NCBI GenBank assembly: GCA_965194375.1
Contig: OZ239428.1
Strand: one strand, 5' to 3'
DNA from: Tabrizicola_A aquatica
GTDB lineage: Bacteria; Pseudomonadota; Alphaproteobacteria; Rhodobacterales; Rhodobacteraceae
Length of the DNA: 64,000 nucleotides
Program-made: the position numbers and the translations under genes
Notes under the pieces: generated by a model
The model's input: the letters and a program-made list of their open reading frames with translations, nothing else
What the model was told of the DNA's origin: nothing
Databases searched by the model: none
Shown here: positions 1-7,218 of the stretch, piece by piece
Layout: each line of letters begins with the position of its first letter
Numbering within the stretch: the stretch's first letter is position 1

Positions 1-2
1 CG

Positions 3-368
3 GACCCGTGGCACTGGGCGCAGGCTGCCATCGTCGCGGCCTGCAGGACCCATGGCGTCTTGCCGGTGGACGGTCCCTTTGGTGATTTCTCTGACGATGA
101 GGGCTTCCGCGCGCAGGCGCTGCGGTCCGCCACCCTTGGCATGGTCGGCAAATGGGCGATCCACCCCAAGCAGGTCGCGCTGGCCAACGAGGTCTTTACC
201 CCCTCTGATGCCGCCGTGGCCGACGCCCGCGCCATTCTGGCCGCGATGGAAGAGGCCAAGGCCAATGGGCAGGGGGCCACGACCTATAAGGGCAAGCTGA
301 TTGACATCGCCTCGATGAAACAGGCCGAGGTGATCGTGAAACAGTATGAACTGATCATGGGCGCCTGA
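3..368 (+). CDS. mcl1: L-malyl-CoA/beta-methylmalyl-CoA lyase, C-terminal part
   Basis: This is the last 121 residues of a CitE/HpcH-family lyase; the gene begins before the window. The reading frame is open from base 3 and ends at TGA 366-368. The tail contains the family pattern DGPFGDF followed by GKWAIHPKQV, as in the Mcl1 enzymes of Rhodobacter, which cleave malyl-CoA to glyoxylate and acetyl-CoA and beta-methylmalyl-CoA to glyoxylate and propionyl-CoA in the ethylmalonyl-CoA pathway of acetate assimilation. The assignment to Mcl1 rather than another CitE-like lyase rests on resemblance of this C-terminal third to the Rhodobacter proteins. A strong hairpin follows at 515-539. Confidence 0.85.
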   Translation, partial: DPWHWAQAAIVAACRTHGVLPVDGPFGDFSDDEGFRAQALRSATLGMVGKWAIHPKQVALANEVFTPSDAAVADARAILAAMEEAKANGQGATTYKGKLIDIASMKQAEVIVKQYELIMGA

Positions 369-514
369 GCTAGGGGCCTGAGGAATCGTTGACAGATTGG
401 CCCGGAACCGGGCAAGCAACGTGACTTAGCGTCAGCTTCGGGTCAGACGCCAAGAGATACCCGCGCGGGGGCTGGGAGAGGAGGCCCGAACCCGCATCCT
501 TGGGAGGAGATGCA

Positions 515-549
515 CGCCCCGTGGCCCAGCCACGGGGCGGTGCTGTTTT
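515..549 (+). terminator. Hairpin terminator downstream of mcl1
   Basis: A perfect 10-bp stem (CGCCCCGTGG at 515-524 pairs with CCACGGGGCG at 530-539) has a 5-nt loop and is followed by a T-rich stretch ending TTTT at 546-549. It lies 147 nt after the mcl1 stop and 109 nt before the next gene, so it probably ends the mcl1 transcript or a short RNA from this gap. Confidence 0.7.
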
Positions 550-657
550 AGGGGCTAATTTCGGGTATGTCCCTGAAAATAAATCTAAAAAATGAAGATA
601 CTTCGGCGGAACTCGGTCCTTTGCTAAGGCAGGTGCAGGGTTCATACGGAGATTTTT

Positions 658-1140
658 ATGCGGATCATAATATGGGCGGCTGTTGCCTTGCTGGTTGCGG
701 CGGGGCTGGTGGTACTGGTGGGCTGGCTTTTGCCCGCAACGCGCGAGGGACGGGCCGAGACGGTGATCGATGCACCGCCCGCCCGCATTGTCGCAGTGAT
801 CGCGGATGTGGAGGCACAAGTGGCGTGGCGCGACGGAATTGCCGCTGTGGAACGCACCGCCGAGGGTTGGGTCGAGGTGACGGCCCGGGGTGAGCGGATC
901 AGCTTTGTCGCCGAGGAGATGAGCGAGGCGAGCATCCGCCTGCGCTTTGCCTCAGAGGCGGGCTACTCGGGGACATGGGAGGCGGTGATGACGCCGCAGG
1001 CCCAGGGCACGCAAATGAAGGTGCTGGAGCGCGCCCATATCCCTTCGCCTTTGGGGCGAATTTTGGCGCGGCTCCTCTTTAACCCGCAAGCCTTCGCCAC
1101 CAAATATCTGGCGGCACTTAAGGCACGAGCGGAGGGGTAA
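658..1140 (+). CDS. Membrane-anchored SRPBCC (START/Bet v1-like) protein
   Basis: A 160-residue protein with one N-terminal membrane segment (about residues 4-24) followed by a soluble domain that looks like the SRPBCC/polyketide cyclase fold. Residues 32-60 carry the typical opening 'ETVIDAPPARIVAVIADVE', where a beta strand leads into the first helices. Such domains bind hydrophobic ligands, but no ligand can be named here. The start is ATG 658 with CGGAGA seven bases upstream. It lies 3 nt before the next gene, so the two are probably co-transcribed. Family placement is by pattern only. Confidence 0.6.
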   Translation: MRIIIWAAVALLVAAGLVVLVGWLLPATREGRAETVIDAPPARIVAVIADVEAQVAWRDGIAAVERTAEGWVEVTARGERISFVAEEMSEASIRLRFASEAGYSGTWEAVMTPQAQGTQMKVLERAHIPSPLGRILARLLFNPQAFATKYLAALKARAEG

Positions 1141-1143
1141 TCA

Positions 1144-1578
1144 ATGTCAGTGAAGCCACGCAAACCAACCGATTGGCGCAAGCGGTTCGACGCGCCGAAA
1201 GCACCCCATGTGGTCATGCTGCATGCCGATTTCGCAGGGGTGAAAGCTGGGAACACGATGCTGATTTCCTCTCCCGGCGAGATCGCGAACTATCTTGCCC
1301 GCATTCCCCATGGCGAGACGCGGACGGTGGACCGACTGCGCAACGAACTGGCGCGCAAGGCGGGTGCGAATTCCATGTGCCCTGTGACAACGGCGATCTA
1401 TCTGCGCGTGGTGGCCGAAGTGGCGCTGGCCGATCTGGCGGCGGGCAAGCAGCTGCATCAGGTGGTGCCCTTTTGGCGGGTGGTCACACCCGACAGCAAG
1501 GTGGCCAAGAAGCTGTCCTGTGGGCCCGACCATGTGGCGCATCTGATCGCGCTGGATCAGGGGCAAGCGGCAGGATAG
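1144..1578 (+). CDS. Conserved protein resembling the MGMT/alkyltransferase-like DNA-binding domain
   Basis: 144 residues, not a familiar annotated gene. The middle and C-terminal parts run in parallel with the winged-helix domain of O6-alkylguanine-DNA alkyltransferases: IPHGETRT (about 55-62) matches the IPxGxxxT segment, PFWRVVTPDSKVA (about 108-120) sits where the active-site PCHRV segment would be, and a Gly/Lys/Leu tail follows. The catalytic Cys of PCHRV is replaced by Phe and the His by Trp, so alkyl transfer is not expected. Alkyltransferase-like (Atl) proteins also lack this Cys. A purely structural or unrelated role is equally possible. It follows the SRPBCC gene after 3 nt. Confidence 0.5.
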   Translation: MSVKPRKPTDWRKRFDAPKAPHVVMLHADFAGVKAGNTMLISSPGEIANYLARIPHGETRTVDRLRNELARKAGANSMCPVTTAIYLRVVAEVALADLAAGKQLHQVVPFWRVVTPDSKVAKKLSCGPDHVAHLIALDQGQAAG

Positions 1579-1599
1579 GGCCGAGGCTGCCGGGGCGAG

Positions 1600-1628
1600 T
1601 TGCATCTTGCCCCGCTTCTGGCCATATA
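1600..1628 (+). promoter_or_regulatory. Candidate sigma70-type promoter of accA
   Basis: TTGCAT (1600-1605) and CATATA (1623-1628) are separated by 17 nt, and the accA start codon follows 26 nt later. The -35 box is the 6-nt loop of a hairpin formed by 1591-1599 and 1606-1614 (one G-U pair), which may also end the upstream transcript. This is a pattern match only. Confidence 0.4.
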
Positions 1629-1654
1629 GGGGCGATCCGTCTGAAGGGTGCCCG

Positions 1655-2614
1655 ATGAACTATCTGGATTTCGAAAAGCCACTCGCCGAGATTGAAGGCA
1701 AGGCCGAGGAACTGCGGGCGCTGGCGCGCGCAAACCCGGCCATGGACGTCTCGAAAGAGGCAGAGGCGCTGGACCGCAAGTCGGACAGCCTCTTGAAAGA
1801 TCTCTATAAGTCTTTGACCCCATGGCAGAAATGCCAAGTGGCGCGCCATCCGGACCGCCCGCACACCAAAGATTACATTGAGGGGCTGTTCACCGAGTTT
1901 ACCCCGCTCGCGGGCGACCGCAGCTTTGCCGATGACCATGCGGTGATGGGCGGGATCGCGCGGTTCAATGACCTGCCCGTGGTGGTGATCGGCCATGAAA
2001 AGGGCCATGACACCAAATCCCGGATCGAGCGCAACTTTGGCATGGCGCGGCCTGAGGGCTATCGCAAGGCGGTGCGACTGATGGATCTGGCCGACCGCTT
2101 CAACCTGCCGGTTGTGACCCTAATCGACACGCCCGGCGCCTATCCCGGCAAGGGCGCGGAAGAGCGCGGTCAGGCCGAGGCAATTGCCCGCTCCACCGCC
2201 AAATGTCTGGAAATTGGCGTGCCGCTCTTCTCCATCGTGGTGGGCGAAGGCGGATCGGGCGGGGCTGTGGCCTTTGCCACGGCCAACCGCGTCGCCATGC
2301 TGGAACATTCGGTTTATTCGGTGATCTCGCCCGAAGGCTGCGCCTCGATCCTTTGGAAAGACGCCGAGAAGATGCGCGAGGCCGCCGAGGCCTTGCGGCT
2401 GACGGCGCAGGATCTGCAAAAGCTGGGCGTGATCGACCGGATCATCAAGGAACCTGTGGGCGGCGCGCAGCGCGGCCGGGCCGATACCGTGGCCGCCGTG
2501 GGCAAGGCGATTGAGGCGATGCTGGCCGAAATGGCCGGCAAGAAACGCGCCGAGATCATCAAGGACCGGCGGCAGAAGTTCCTGTCGATGGGGTCAAAGG
2601 GGCTTGCCGCATGA
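1655..2614 (+). CDS. accA: Acetyl-CoA carboxylase carboxyltransferase subunit alpha
   Basis: 319 residues, the usual length of AccA. With AccD it forms the carboxyltransferase that moves CO2 from carboxybiotin to acetyl-CoA, the first step of fatty acid synthesis. The N-terminal FEKPLAEIEGK and the crotonase-fold segments DTPGAYPG, GEGGSGGA and SVISPEGCASILWKD are hallmarks. An in-frame ATG exists at 1607, but ATG 1655 fits the family N-terminus (MNYLDFEKP) and has GAAGGG upstream. The stop overlaps the next start by 4 nt (ATGA), so the exporter gene is translationally coupled to accA. Confidence 0.97.
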   Translation: MNYLDFEKPLAEIEGKAEELRALARANPAMDVSKEAEALDRKSDSLLKDLYKSLTPWQKCQVARHPDRPHTKDYIEGLFTEFTPLAGDRSFADDHAVMGGIARFNDLPVVVIGHEKGHDTKSRIERNFGMARPEGYRKAVRLMDLADRFNLPVVTLIDTPGAYPGKGAEERGQAEAIARSTAKCLEIGVPLFSIVVGEGGSGGAVAFATANRVAMLEHSVYSVISPEGCASILWKDAEKMREAAEALRLTAQDLQKLGVIDRIIKEPVGGAQRGRADTVAAVGKAIEAMLAEMAGKKRAEIIKDRRQKFLSMGSKGLAA

Positions 2615-2925
2615 ACGCCTGGCTGATTGTGCTGATTGCTGGCGTTCTAGAAACCGGCTGGGCGATGGGGCTGAAATACTCAGAAGGCTTCACCCGCCCC
2701 ATCCCCTCGATCGTGACCATCGTGCTGGCGCTGGCGTCGTTTTGGATGCTGTCGGTCGCCATGAAAACGCTGCCGGTTGGCACGGCCTATGCGGTCTGGG
2801 TCGGGATTGGGGCCTTGGGAACCGCGATTGCAGCGGTGTTCTTATTTGCCGAGCCTGTCAACACGCTGCGGGTGGCGGGGGTCTTGTTGATCCTTGCCGG
2901 TGTTATCGCTCTGAAGCTGGCCTAA
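2611..2925 (+). CDS. sugE: SMR-family guanidinium/quaternary ammonium exporter (Gdx/SugE type)
   Basis: 104 residues with four predicted membrane helices, the size of a small multidrug resistance subunit. Glu14, the proton- and cation-binding residue of the family, lies in LETGW (13-17), and the GTAYAVWVGIGALG segment is typical of the SugE/Gdx branch, known to export guanidinium in exchange for protons. It works as an antiparallel dimer in the inner membrane. Gdx genes are often under a guanidine riboswitch; here the start codon overlaps accA, so there is no room for one. Substrate is inferred from the subfamily. Confidence 0.85.
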   Translation: MNAWLIVLIAGVLETGWAMGLKYSEGFTRPIPSIVTIVLALASFWMLSVAMKTLPVGTAYAVWVGIGALGTAIAAVFLFAEPVNTLRVAGVLLILAGVIALKLA

Positions 2926-2928
2926 GCC

Positions 2929-2954
2929 GACCGCCCTGAAAGACAGGGGCGGTC
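2929..2954. terminator. Hairpin between convergent sugE and plsC
   Basis: GACCGCCCTG (2929-2938) pairs with CAGGGGCGGTC (2944-2954) with one bulged base and a 5-nt loop. It lies between the convergent sugE stop and plsC stop, and the plsC stop codon is part of it. It can serve both strands, though neither side has a clear T-run. Confidence 0.5.
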
Positions 2955-3678
2955 AGCCGGGAAACCCTGCCTCGGCCATCAGCGCGTTGGAGCTTTGCGC
3001 CACCACCGTCTCCAGCTGCTCCATGAACTCGGCCACTGGCAGGCCGGGCTCAATGCGGGGCAGAAAGTCCACCACCGCCAGCCCCGGCTTGCGCAGGATG
3101 CCGCGCTTGGGCCAGAACACGCCAACATTGGTGCCCACCGGCACACAAGGCTGGCCAAGCTGCTCATACAAAAGCCCAGTGCCCACCTTGTAGGGACGTT
3201 TCACCCCCGGGGCGACGCGGGTGCCTTGGGGGTAGATGATCAGCTGGCCCGGAAATTCGCTCCCAGCCATCACATCGGCCTTCATCTTGGCAATCGCCGC
3301 CCCGCGCTTACCCCGGTTGACCGGTACACAGCCGATGCGGCGGGCGTATTGGCCCAAGAAAGGGGTCCACATCAGCTCGCGTTTCATGATGAACTTGCCG
3401 CGCGGCACAGCGCTGTAGATCAGGATGATGTCGAGAAAGCTTTGATGCTTGCCTGCGATCACCACTTCATCGGTGGGGGGCGTGCCCCGCACCTCGCAGC
3501 GCAGACCGCACAGGATGCGCAGCGAAAAGATCACCCATTGGCAGTAAACGTGGCAGGCCTTAACGGCGGCCGCGCGGGAAAACAGCGCGAAGGGGGCAAA
3601 GCCGATCGCCACCACCGCCATGGCCAGATACATCTGGATGATGAAGATCAGTGACAGAACCCAGCGGATGGCCAGCAT
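2953..3678 (-). CDS. plsC: 1-acyl-sn-glycerol-3-phosphate acyltransferase
   Basis: 241 residues, a PlsC-family acyltransferase that converts lysophosphatidic acid to phosphatidic acid at the inner membrane. The catalytic HX4D motif is HQSFLD (His78, Asp83), and the substrate-binding motif appears as PQGTR (150-154), a variant of PEGTR. An N-terminal hydrophobic stretch (about 5-35) anchors it. It is the last gene of a minus-strand unit with ftsX and ftsE, separated from ftsX by one base. Confidence 0.93.
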   Translation of the reverse strand: MLAIRWVLSLIFIIQMYLAMAVVAIGFAPFALFSRAAAVKACHVYCQWVIFSLRILCGLRCEVRGTPPTDEVVIAGKHQSFLDIILIYSAVPRGKFIMKRELMWTPFLGQYARRIGCVPVNRGKRGAAIAKMKADVMAGSEFPGQLIIYPQGTRVAPGVKRPYKVGTGLLYEQLGQPCVPVGTNVGVFWPKRGILRKPGLAVVDFLPRIEPGLPVAEFMEQLETVVAQSSNALMAEAGFPG

Positions 3679-3679
3679 C

Positions 3680-4585
3680 TCAGGTCAACTCCCGTAATGT
3701 GCGAAGGGCGGCGGCGCGGGTGGCCGCAAAGGCGACAAAGGCGGCCAAGGGGGGCAGGACAAACGGCCAAAGCCAGCCCAAGCCCTGAAAGCCAAGGCCG
3801 GTCAGAAAGCCGCCTGCGGCATGGGTGGCGGGCAGCGCCAGCACACCCAACAGCCCAGCGACAGCGCCGATGGCCGACCCGGCGGTGGCGCGCAACGTAA
3901 AGCGGCGCACGAAGGCGCGGGCGATATAGGCATCGCGTGCGCCGACAAGGCGCAGCACCTTGATCACTTGGGCATTGGCCGCAAGTGAGGCATTGGCGGC
4001 CAGCGTGATCATCGCCGCCATGGCAGCCCCAATCAGCCCGATCGACAAAAGCCCCAAAAGCCGCAGCCGCGTGGCCGCCTGCGCCATGGGTTCGCGCCAG
4101 CGGGTATGGTCGTCCAGAACAGCGCCGGGGGCCTCGGCGGCCAGACGCTGGCGCAGGCCGGTGCTGTCATAGCCGGTGCCATCCTCGACCACCTCGATCA
4201 GCCGCGGCAAGGGCAGCGCCTCGACCGGCAGATCGGGGCCGAACCACGGCTCCAGCAGGGCACGCTGTTCGTCCTCGGTCAGGGCGCGGGCGCTTTCGAT
4301 GCCGGGTGTAGTGGCCAGAACGCCAAGGACGGCGGTGACCTGCAGATCAATCTGGTCCTCGGGGGCGGAAAGCCGCACGGTGGCCGTGCGCTCCAAAGCG
4401 CCCGACCAGCGGTCGGCCAAGCGGCCCGAGGCGAGCGAGAGCGCCAGCGCAAAGACGGCGAGAAAGGTCATAGCCCCTGCGGTGAACGAGGTCAGCCACG
4501 CAGTATGGCCTGAAGGTGGCACCACAGAATCAGCGGGCGCCGACGGCATGAGGCGGGTCACAAGCGAGGACAGGACGGGGCTCAC
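3680..4585 (-). CDS. ftsX: Cell division ABC permease-like protein FtsX
   Basis: 301 residues with the FtsX layout: a cytoplasmic N-terminus, a first membrane helix (about 33-52), a periplasmic domain, then three helices in the C-terminal half. FtsEX transmits ATP-driven signals across the inner membrane to control septal peptidoglycan hydrolases. The start is GTG 4585, overlapping the ftsE stop by four bases (GTGA), which supports coupling. The identification relies on the pairing with FtsE and on topology, since FtsX sequences are poorly conserved. Confidence 0.85.
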   Translation of the reverse strand: MSPVLSSLVTRLMPSAPADSVVPPSGHTAWLTSFTAGAMTFLAVFALALSLASGRLADRWSGALERTATVRLSAPEDQIDLQVTAVLGVLATTPGIESARALTEDEQRALLEPWFGPDLPVEALPLPRLIEVVEDGTGYDSTGLRQRLAAEAPGAVLDDHTRWREPMAQAATRLRLLGLLSIGLIGAAMAAMITLAANASLAANAQVIKVLRLVGARDAYIARAFVRRFTLRATAGSAIGAVAGLLGVLALPATHAAGGFLTGLGFQGLGWLWPFVLPPLAAFVAFAATRAAALRTLRELT

Positions 4586-5253
4586 AGATCCGCCCCCGCA
4601 AGCTGCACCCGGCGCTTCGCGATCCGCAAGACCCGCGCGGGCACCTGCGCTTTCGCCTGCCGGATCAGGTTCAGATCATGGGTCGCGACGAGCACGGTTT
4701 TGCCCATCTTGTTCAACTCGACCAAAAGGGTCAGCAGGCGCAGCGACATCTCCCAATCCAGGTTGCCCGTCGGCTCATCGGCCAAGATCACATCCGGCCC
4801 CATGATGATGGCCCGCGCCAGCGCGGCGCGCTGCCGCTCGCCCCCCGACAGCGAGGGCGGCAGGGCACCAGAGAGTTTGTCCAACCCCACCCAAGCCAGA
4901 AGATCGGCCAGATCACCCTCTCCCGAATGGCGGCCCGCGACCGTCAGCGGCAAGCCGACATTGGCGGCAAGGCTCAGATGGTCCAGAAACTGGCAGTCTT
5001 GATGCACGACGCCGATGCGGCGGCGCGTCATGGCCACATCATCGCGGGTCAGCCCATGCACATCGCGGTCAAACAGGGTGACATGGCCCGCCGTGGGCAG
5101 GAGTTCCGCGTAACACAGTTTCAGAAAGGTGGTCTTACCCGCCCCCGATGGGCCGGTCAGGAAATGGAACGACCCCGGTGCAAGCCGCAAGGACATGTCC
5201 GACAACAGCTCTCCGCCGCCGTAGTTATAGGCCACATTGTCAAAGGAAATCAC
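4582..5253 (-). CDS. ftsE: Cell division ATP-binding protein FtsE
   Basis: 223 residues from GTG 5253. Walker A is GPSGAGKT (34-41), the ABC signature LSGGERQ (135-141) and Walker B VILADE (155-160). The longer reading frame starts 38 codons earlier, but those residues do not look like FtsE, whereas VISFDNVAYNYGGG aligns with the family start, and CAGGGACGG lies just upstream of the GTG. FtsE powers FtsX at the division site. A divergent gene begins 166 bp away. Confidence 0.92.
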   Translation of the reverse strand: MISFDNVAYNYGGGELLSDMSLRLAPGSFHFLTGPSGAGKTTFLKLCYAELLPTAGHVTLFDRDVHGLTRDDVAMTRRRIGVVHQDCQFLDHLSLAANVGLPLTVAGRHSGEGDLADLLAWVGLDKLSGALPPSLSGGERQRAALARAIIMGPDVILADEPTGNLDWEMSLRLLTLLVELNKMGKTVLVATHDLNLIRQAKAQVPARVLRIAKRRVQLAGADL

Positions 5254-5290
5254 GAACGGCCGTCCCTGCACCCACTCTGTTACGGGCGCG

Positions 5291-5319
5291 ATACTCGCCC
5301 ATGGGCGCGGCGGTTTCAA
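5291..5319 (-). promoter_or_regulatory. Candidate promoter of the ftsE-ftsX-plsC unit
   Basis: On the minus strand TTGAAA (5319-5314) and GAGTAT (5296-5291) are 17 nt apart, about 37 nt upstream of the ftsE GTG. The -35 fits well and the -10 matches at three of six positions. Confidence 0.35.
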
Positions 5320-5350
5320 TCGCCAGCGTTGGGCAATCCAGCACAAAGGC

Positions 5351-5379
5351 TTGGACATGGCCCGCATCGTTGCTACAAA
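5351..5379 (+). promoter_or_regulatory. Candidate promoter of the zinc-ribbon gene
   Basis: TTGGAC (5351-5356) and TACAAA (5374-5379) with a 17-nt spacer lie 40 nt before ATG 5420. Both boxes are close to the sigma70 consensus. Confidence 0.45.
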
Positions 5380-5419
5380 CGCGCATCAACTTGTGTTTCC
5401 CGTGGTCGGATCGATTTCA

Positions 5420-6208
5420 ATGCGCCTTATCTGCCCCAACTGCGATGCGGAATATGAGGTGGACGCCTCGGCCATCCCCGACACCGGACGCGACGTGCAA
5501 TGTTCGAACTGTGGTCATGCATGGTTTCAGCTGTCGACTCGGGTTGAAGAAGACCTGGCCGCCGAACAGGCGCTGTTTGATCCGCCCCCTGTGCAGACCG
5601 CCGATGAGGACAGGGCCGCAGAGCCCCCCGCGCGGGCGCTGGATGAGTCGGTTCTTGCCGTGCTGCGTGAAGAAGCCGAGCGCGAAAAGCTGGCACGCCG
5701 GAACGAGGCCCCGCCCCCGATTGAGACTCAGACCGACCTTGGATTGACCGAGGCGATCGCCGCCACGGTGGCGGCAGCCGCGGCACCGCAGGGCAGTGCC
5801 GAGATGGCAGAGCCGGACGCCGTCGCCCAACGCATCGCGCGGATGAAGGGCGAAGAACCCACCCCGGCCAAGCCGCAATCACGCCGCGACATGCTGCCCG
5901 AGATTGACGAGATCAACACGACGCTTCGCGCCTCAACCGAGCGCCGGGCGGGAGATGTGGGCGCAGTGTCGGACGGCCTGCCCGGTGCAGGCGACAAAAG
6001 CGCGTTTCGGTCGGGCTTTGTGCTCTCGGTGGTGATCGGGGCGGTGGTGGTGGCGCTTTATGTCATGGCCCCCCGACTGGCCCAGCAGATCCCGGGGCTG
6101 GAGGGCGTCTTGACCGGCTATGTCGCTGCCATTGACGGCGCGCGGCTGTGGCTTGACGGGGCGATGAAGGCCGCCATCGGCATGATGCGCGGCGACGGCG
6201 CGTCCTGA
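5420..6208 (+). CDS. MJ0042-type zinc-ribbon, single-pass membrane protein
   Basis: 262 residues. The first 35 hold a four-Cys zinc ribbon (CPNC at 5-8 and CSNC at 28-31) of the MJ0042 type. A long acidic/alanine-rich linker, probably disordered, follows, then one membrane helix (about 199-218) and a short C-terminal tail. Similar proteins are common in Rhodobacterales next to ftsE, but I know of no function. ATG 5420 is chosen because the ribbon starts directly there; the upstream extension overlaps ftsE and looks non-coding. Confidence 0.75.
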   Translation: MRLICPNCDAEYEVDASAIPDTGRDVQCSNCGHAWFQLSTRVEEDLAAEQALFDPPPVQTADEDRAAEPPARALDESVLAVLREEAEREKLARRNEAPPPIETQTDLGLTEAIAATVAAAAAPQGSAEMAEPDAVAQRIARMKGEEPTPAKPQSRRDMLPEIDEINTTLRASTERRAGDVGAVSDGLPGAGDKSAFRSGFVLSVVIGAVVVALYVMAPRLAQQIPGLEGVLTGYVAAIDGARLWLDGAMKAAIGMMRGDGAS

Positions 6209-6300
6209 TCGCGGGGCAACGGGCCATCTAAATAGGGCACGGCCACCCCCGGCCCGGGCGTTTTCTCCCTTGCATCCCACCGCGCTCCGGTCTTTTCATC

Positions 6301-6316
6301 TGTGCAACCGCGCACA
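6301..6316. promoter_or_regulatory. Dyad TGTGC-N6-GCACA before the LysR gene
   Basis: The 16-bp site TGTGCAACCGCGCACA has 5-bp arms and lies 14 nt before the start codon of the LysR gene, where an autoregulator could bind. The same site with one base change occurs at 34353-34368 before the dioxygenase gene. Confidence 0.5.
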
Positions 6317-6330
6317 GGGAAACCGAAGAC

Positions 6331-7218
6331 ATGGAAAACTGGGACGAAATTCGCACCGCCTTTCAGGTTGCGCGACTGGGCACAGTGTCGGGCGCGGCCG
6401 AGGTTTTGGGCGTGCATCATGCCACCGTCATCCGGCACATCGATGCCTTGGAAAAGCGGCTGGGGGCCAAGCTCTTTCAGCGCCATGCGCGGGGCTATAC
6501 GCCCACCGAAGCGGGGCGCGATCTGTTGTTGGTCGCCCAGACCACCGAAGAGCAGTTTGGCCAATTGGCCAGCCGCATCAAGGGTCAGGGCGAGACGGTG
6601 ACGGGCGAACTTGTCGTCACCGCAATCACCGGGATCGCCGATCTGATGGCCCCGGTCTTTGCCGCCTATCTGACCGATTTCCCCGAGGTCAAAATCCGCT
6701 TTCTGACCGATATGCGGGTGTTCCGGCTGGATTACGGCGAGGCGCATGTTGCCATCCGCGCTGGGGCCGCACCGCAAGAGCCGGACAATGTGGTGCAGCC
6801 TTTGATCACCATGGACTATGGGCTTTACGCCGCGCGCAGCTATGTCGACATGCACGGCCTGCCGGGGTCTGAGGCGGAGTTGGCCCAGCACCAGTTCATC
6901 GGCCCGGAAAGCCCCGACAACCGCGCGCCGTTTTACCGCTGGCTGCGCGACAAGGTGCCGGCCGAAGCGATTGCCTTTCGCATCACCGAACCCGCCGCCA
7001 ATCTTGAGGCCCTGAAGGCTGGGCTTGGACTTGGGTTCTGCACCAGCCATTTTGCCAGCCAAAACCCTGACTTGGTGCAGGTCTTTGCCCCCCGCCCTGA
7101 ATGGGCGGCGCCTTTGTGGATTGTGACCCATGTCGATTTGCATCGTACGCTGAAGGTGCAAAGTTTTCTGACACACCTAAAGCGCGCAAGCGAAGATTGG
7201 GCCACCACATGCATCTGA
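6331..7218 (+). CDS. LysR-family transcriptional regulator
   Basis: 295 residues with an N-terminal winged helix-turn-helix (about 4-62: WDEIRTAFQVARLGTVSGAA, then the recognition helix around HHATVIRHIDALE) and a C-terminal effector-binding domain. The variant start 'NWDEIRTFLAVAR'-like is typical of a LysR subgroup with short DNA-binding loops. It is followed by an EamA transporter whose start overlaps its end by 10 nt. A dyad at 6301-6316 just before its start is repeated before the dioxygenase gene at 34455, so that gene is a possible target. The effector is unknown. Confidence 0.9.
   Translation: MENWDEIRTAFQVARLGTVSGAAEVLGVHHATVIRHIDALEKRLGAKLFQRHARGYTPTEAGRDLLLVAQTTEEQFGQLASRIKGQGETVTGELVVTAITGIADLMAPVFAAYLTDFPEVKIRFLTDMRVFRLDYGEAHVAIRAGAAPQEPDNVVQPLITMDYGLYAARSYVDMHGLPGSEAELAQHQFIGPESPDNRAPFYRWLRDKVPAEAIAFRITEPAANLEALKAGLGLGFCTSHFASQNPDLVQVFAPRPEWAAPLWIVTHVDLHRTLKVQSFLTHLKRASEDWATTCI

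Noticed and set aside
510..551. A 13-codon frame starting right after GGGAGGAG and ending in the terminator T-run
   Set aside because: The ribosome-site spacing is too short, the frame lies within the terminator hairpin, and there is no independent support.
567..893. Plus-strand frame of 108 codons
   Set aside because: It overlaps the better-supported SRPBCC gene in another frame and has a Gly/Arg/Cys-rich composition typical of GC-rich shadow frames.
2590..2611. A guanidine riboswitch before the Gdx exporter
   Set aside because: The exporter start overlaps accA, so there is no untranslated leader to hold one.
6118..7176. Long minus-strand frame opposite lysR (352 codons)
   Set aside because: Same reasoning: a shadow of the plus-strand lysR gene with no domain features.
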